Source: Actinomycetota bacterium (GTDB lineage: Bacteria > Actinomycetota > Thermoleophilia > Gaiellales > Gaiellaceae). Taken from it: a stretch of DNA of 5,261 nucleotides. Of this stretch, positions 5,129 to 5,261 are shown piece after piece. A program made the position numbers and the translations under genes. The notes beneath the pieces are model-generated. The model had not been told where the DNA came from. It did no database searches and was given only the letters and a program-made list of their open reading frames with translations. Position 1 is the first letter of the stretch. Each line of letters opens with the position of its first letter. The stretch is from NCBI GenBank assembly GCA_013821525.1, contig JACDGR010000260.1:1-5261 (forward strand), written 5' to 3'.

Positions 5129-5261
5129 ATGGACAGCAGCGCCATCTATCAGTCGCTCTACCTCCAGTCCCGCGGTGCGCTGCGCCGGGAGTCAATTAAC
5201 TGCCGAGTTGCGCACCCGACGCGTCCACCGCAAGCCCCGCGGGACCGGATGAGCGGAAACC
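5129..5261 (+). pseudogene. IS30-family transposase fragment, frameshifted, running off the right edge
   Basis: From 5141 the plus strand encodes A-I-Y-Q-S-L-Y-L-Q-S-R-G-A-L-R-R-E, matching the IS30 transposase segment '(H/S)-E-T-I-Y-Q-S-L-Y-x-Q-x-R-G-A-L-R-R-E-L' at the start of its catalytic region. Directly after the E codon (5189-5191) four bases, TCAA, shift the frame. Homology resumes at 5196 as L-T-A-E-L-R-T-R-R-V-H-R-K-P-R, as expected after 'RREL', and that frame then hits TGA at 5250-5252. Everything upstream of about 5129 (the helix-turn-helix part) is missing, and an in-frame stop lies at 5108-5110. This is a decayed scrap, not a working gene. It overlaps the probable promoter area of the divergent reductase gene. 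Confidence 0.75.

Noticed and set aside
5164..5248. Inverted repeat CCAGTCCCGCGG (5164-5175) against CCGCGGGACCGG (5237-5248)
   Set aside because: Both arms lie in the degraded transposase coding sequence, match at 11 of 12 positions with a 61-base spacer, and are GC-rich arginine/glycine codons; chance similarity is likely.
5087..5261. TTGACT-like hexamer on the minus strand (near 5189-5195) as the reductase -35 box
   Set aside because: No acceptable -10 hexamer lies at the right distance, and the hexamer falls in the frameshifted transposase remnant.

Overview
The window is high-GC with densely packed genes, GTG/TTG starts and many antisense open frames. Together with the protein families present, this suggests an actinobacterium, possibly a deep lineage such as Thermoleophilia. 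That placement is inference; there is no rRNA or marker gene here.

Left edge (1-1062): mobile-element debris. Reading leftward on the minus strand, the amino-terminal helix-turn-helix part of an IS481-type transposase breaks off near 66-72. It is joined to sequence that reads like the segment just after the DKTGT motif of a heavy-metal P-type ATPase. On its other side the IS remnant ends next to a CTAG, the known target of IS481. Immediately beyond that, a major facilitator (MFS) gene begins in mid-protein, so its first third is missing. Both flanking genes are therefore broken, and the IS fragment bridges them.

Centre (1063-3695): after a 386-base non-coding stretch with two inverted repeats comes a plus-strand four-gene unit. 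It encodes a small lipoprotein with two further cysteines, an atypical NRAMP-like metal transporter, and two PRC-barrel proteins. Each gene overlaps the next by exactly four bases (GTGA, TTGA, GTGA), the pattern of translational coupling. The transporter has D-I-G-D in place of the classical DPGN motif and T-P-Y in place of MPH. The selectivity methionine is thus lost, and magnesium or another hard cation is a real possibility. PRC-barrel domains occur on the cytosolic side of some bacterial magnesium transporters, so the two PRC proteins could be detached regulatory subunits. This cassette is the best candidate here for an undescribed system.

Right (3746-5261): a convergent minus-strand gene encodes a flavin-dependent disulfide oxidoreductase. 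Its CxxxxC active site is intact, but the usual catalytic histidine of the C-terminal HPT..E motif is a phenylalanine. Just upstream of it, on the plus strand, lies a frameshifted fragment of an IS30-type transposase. The cassette and the reductase thus sit between two different transposase relics, as expected for a patchwork accessory region.
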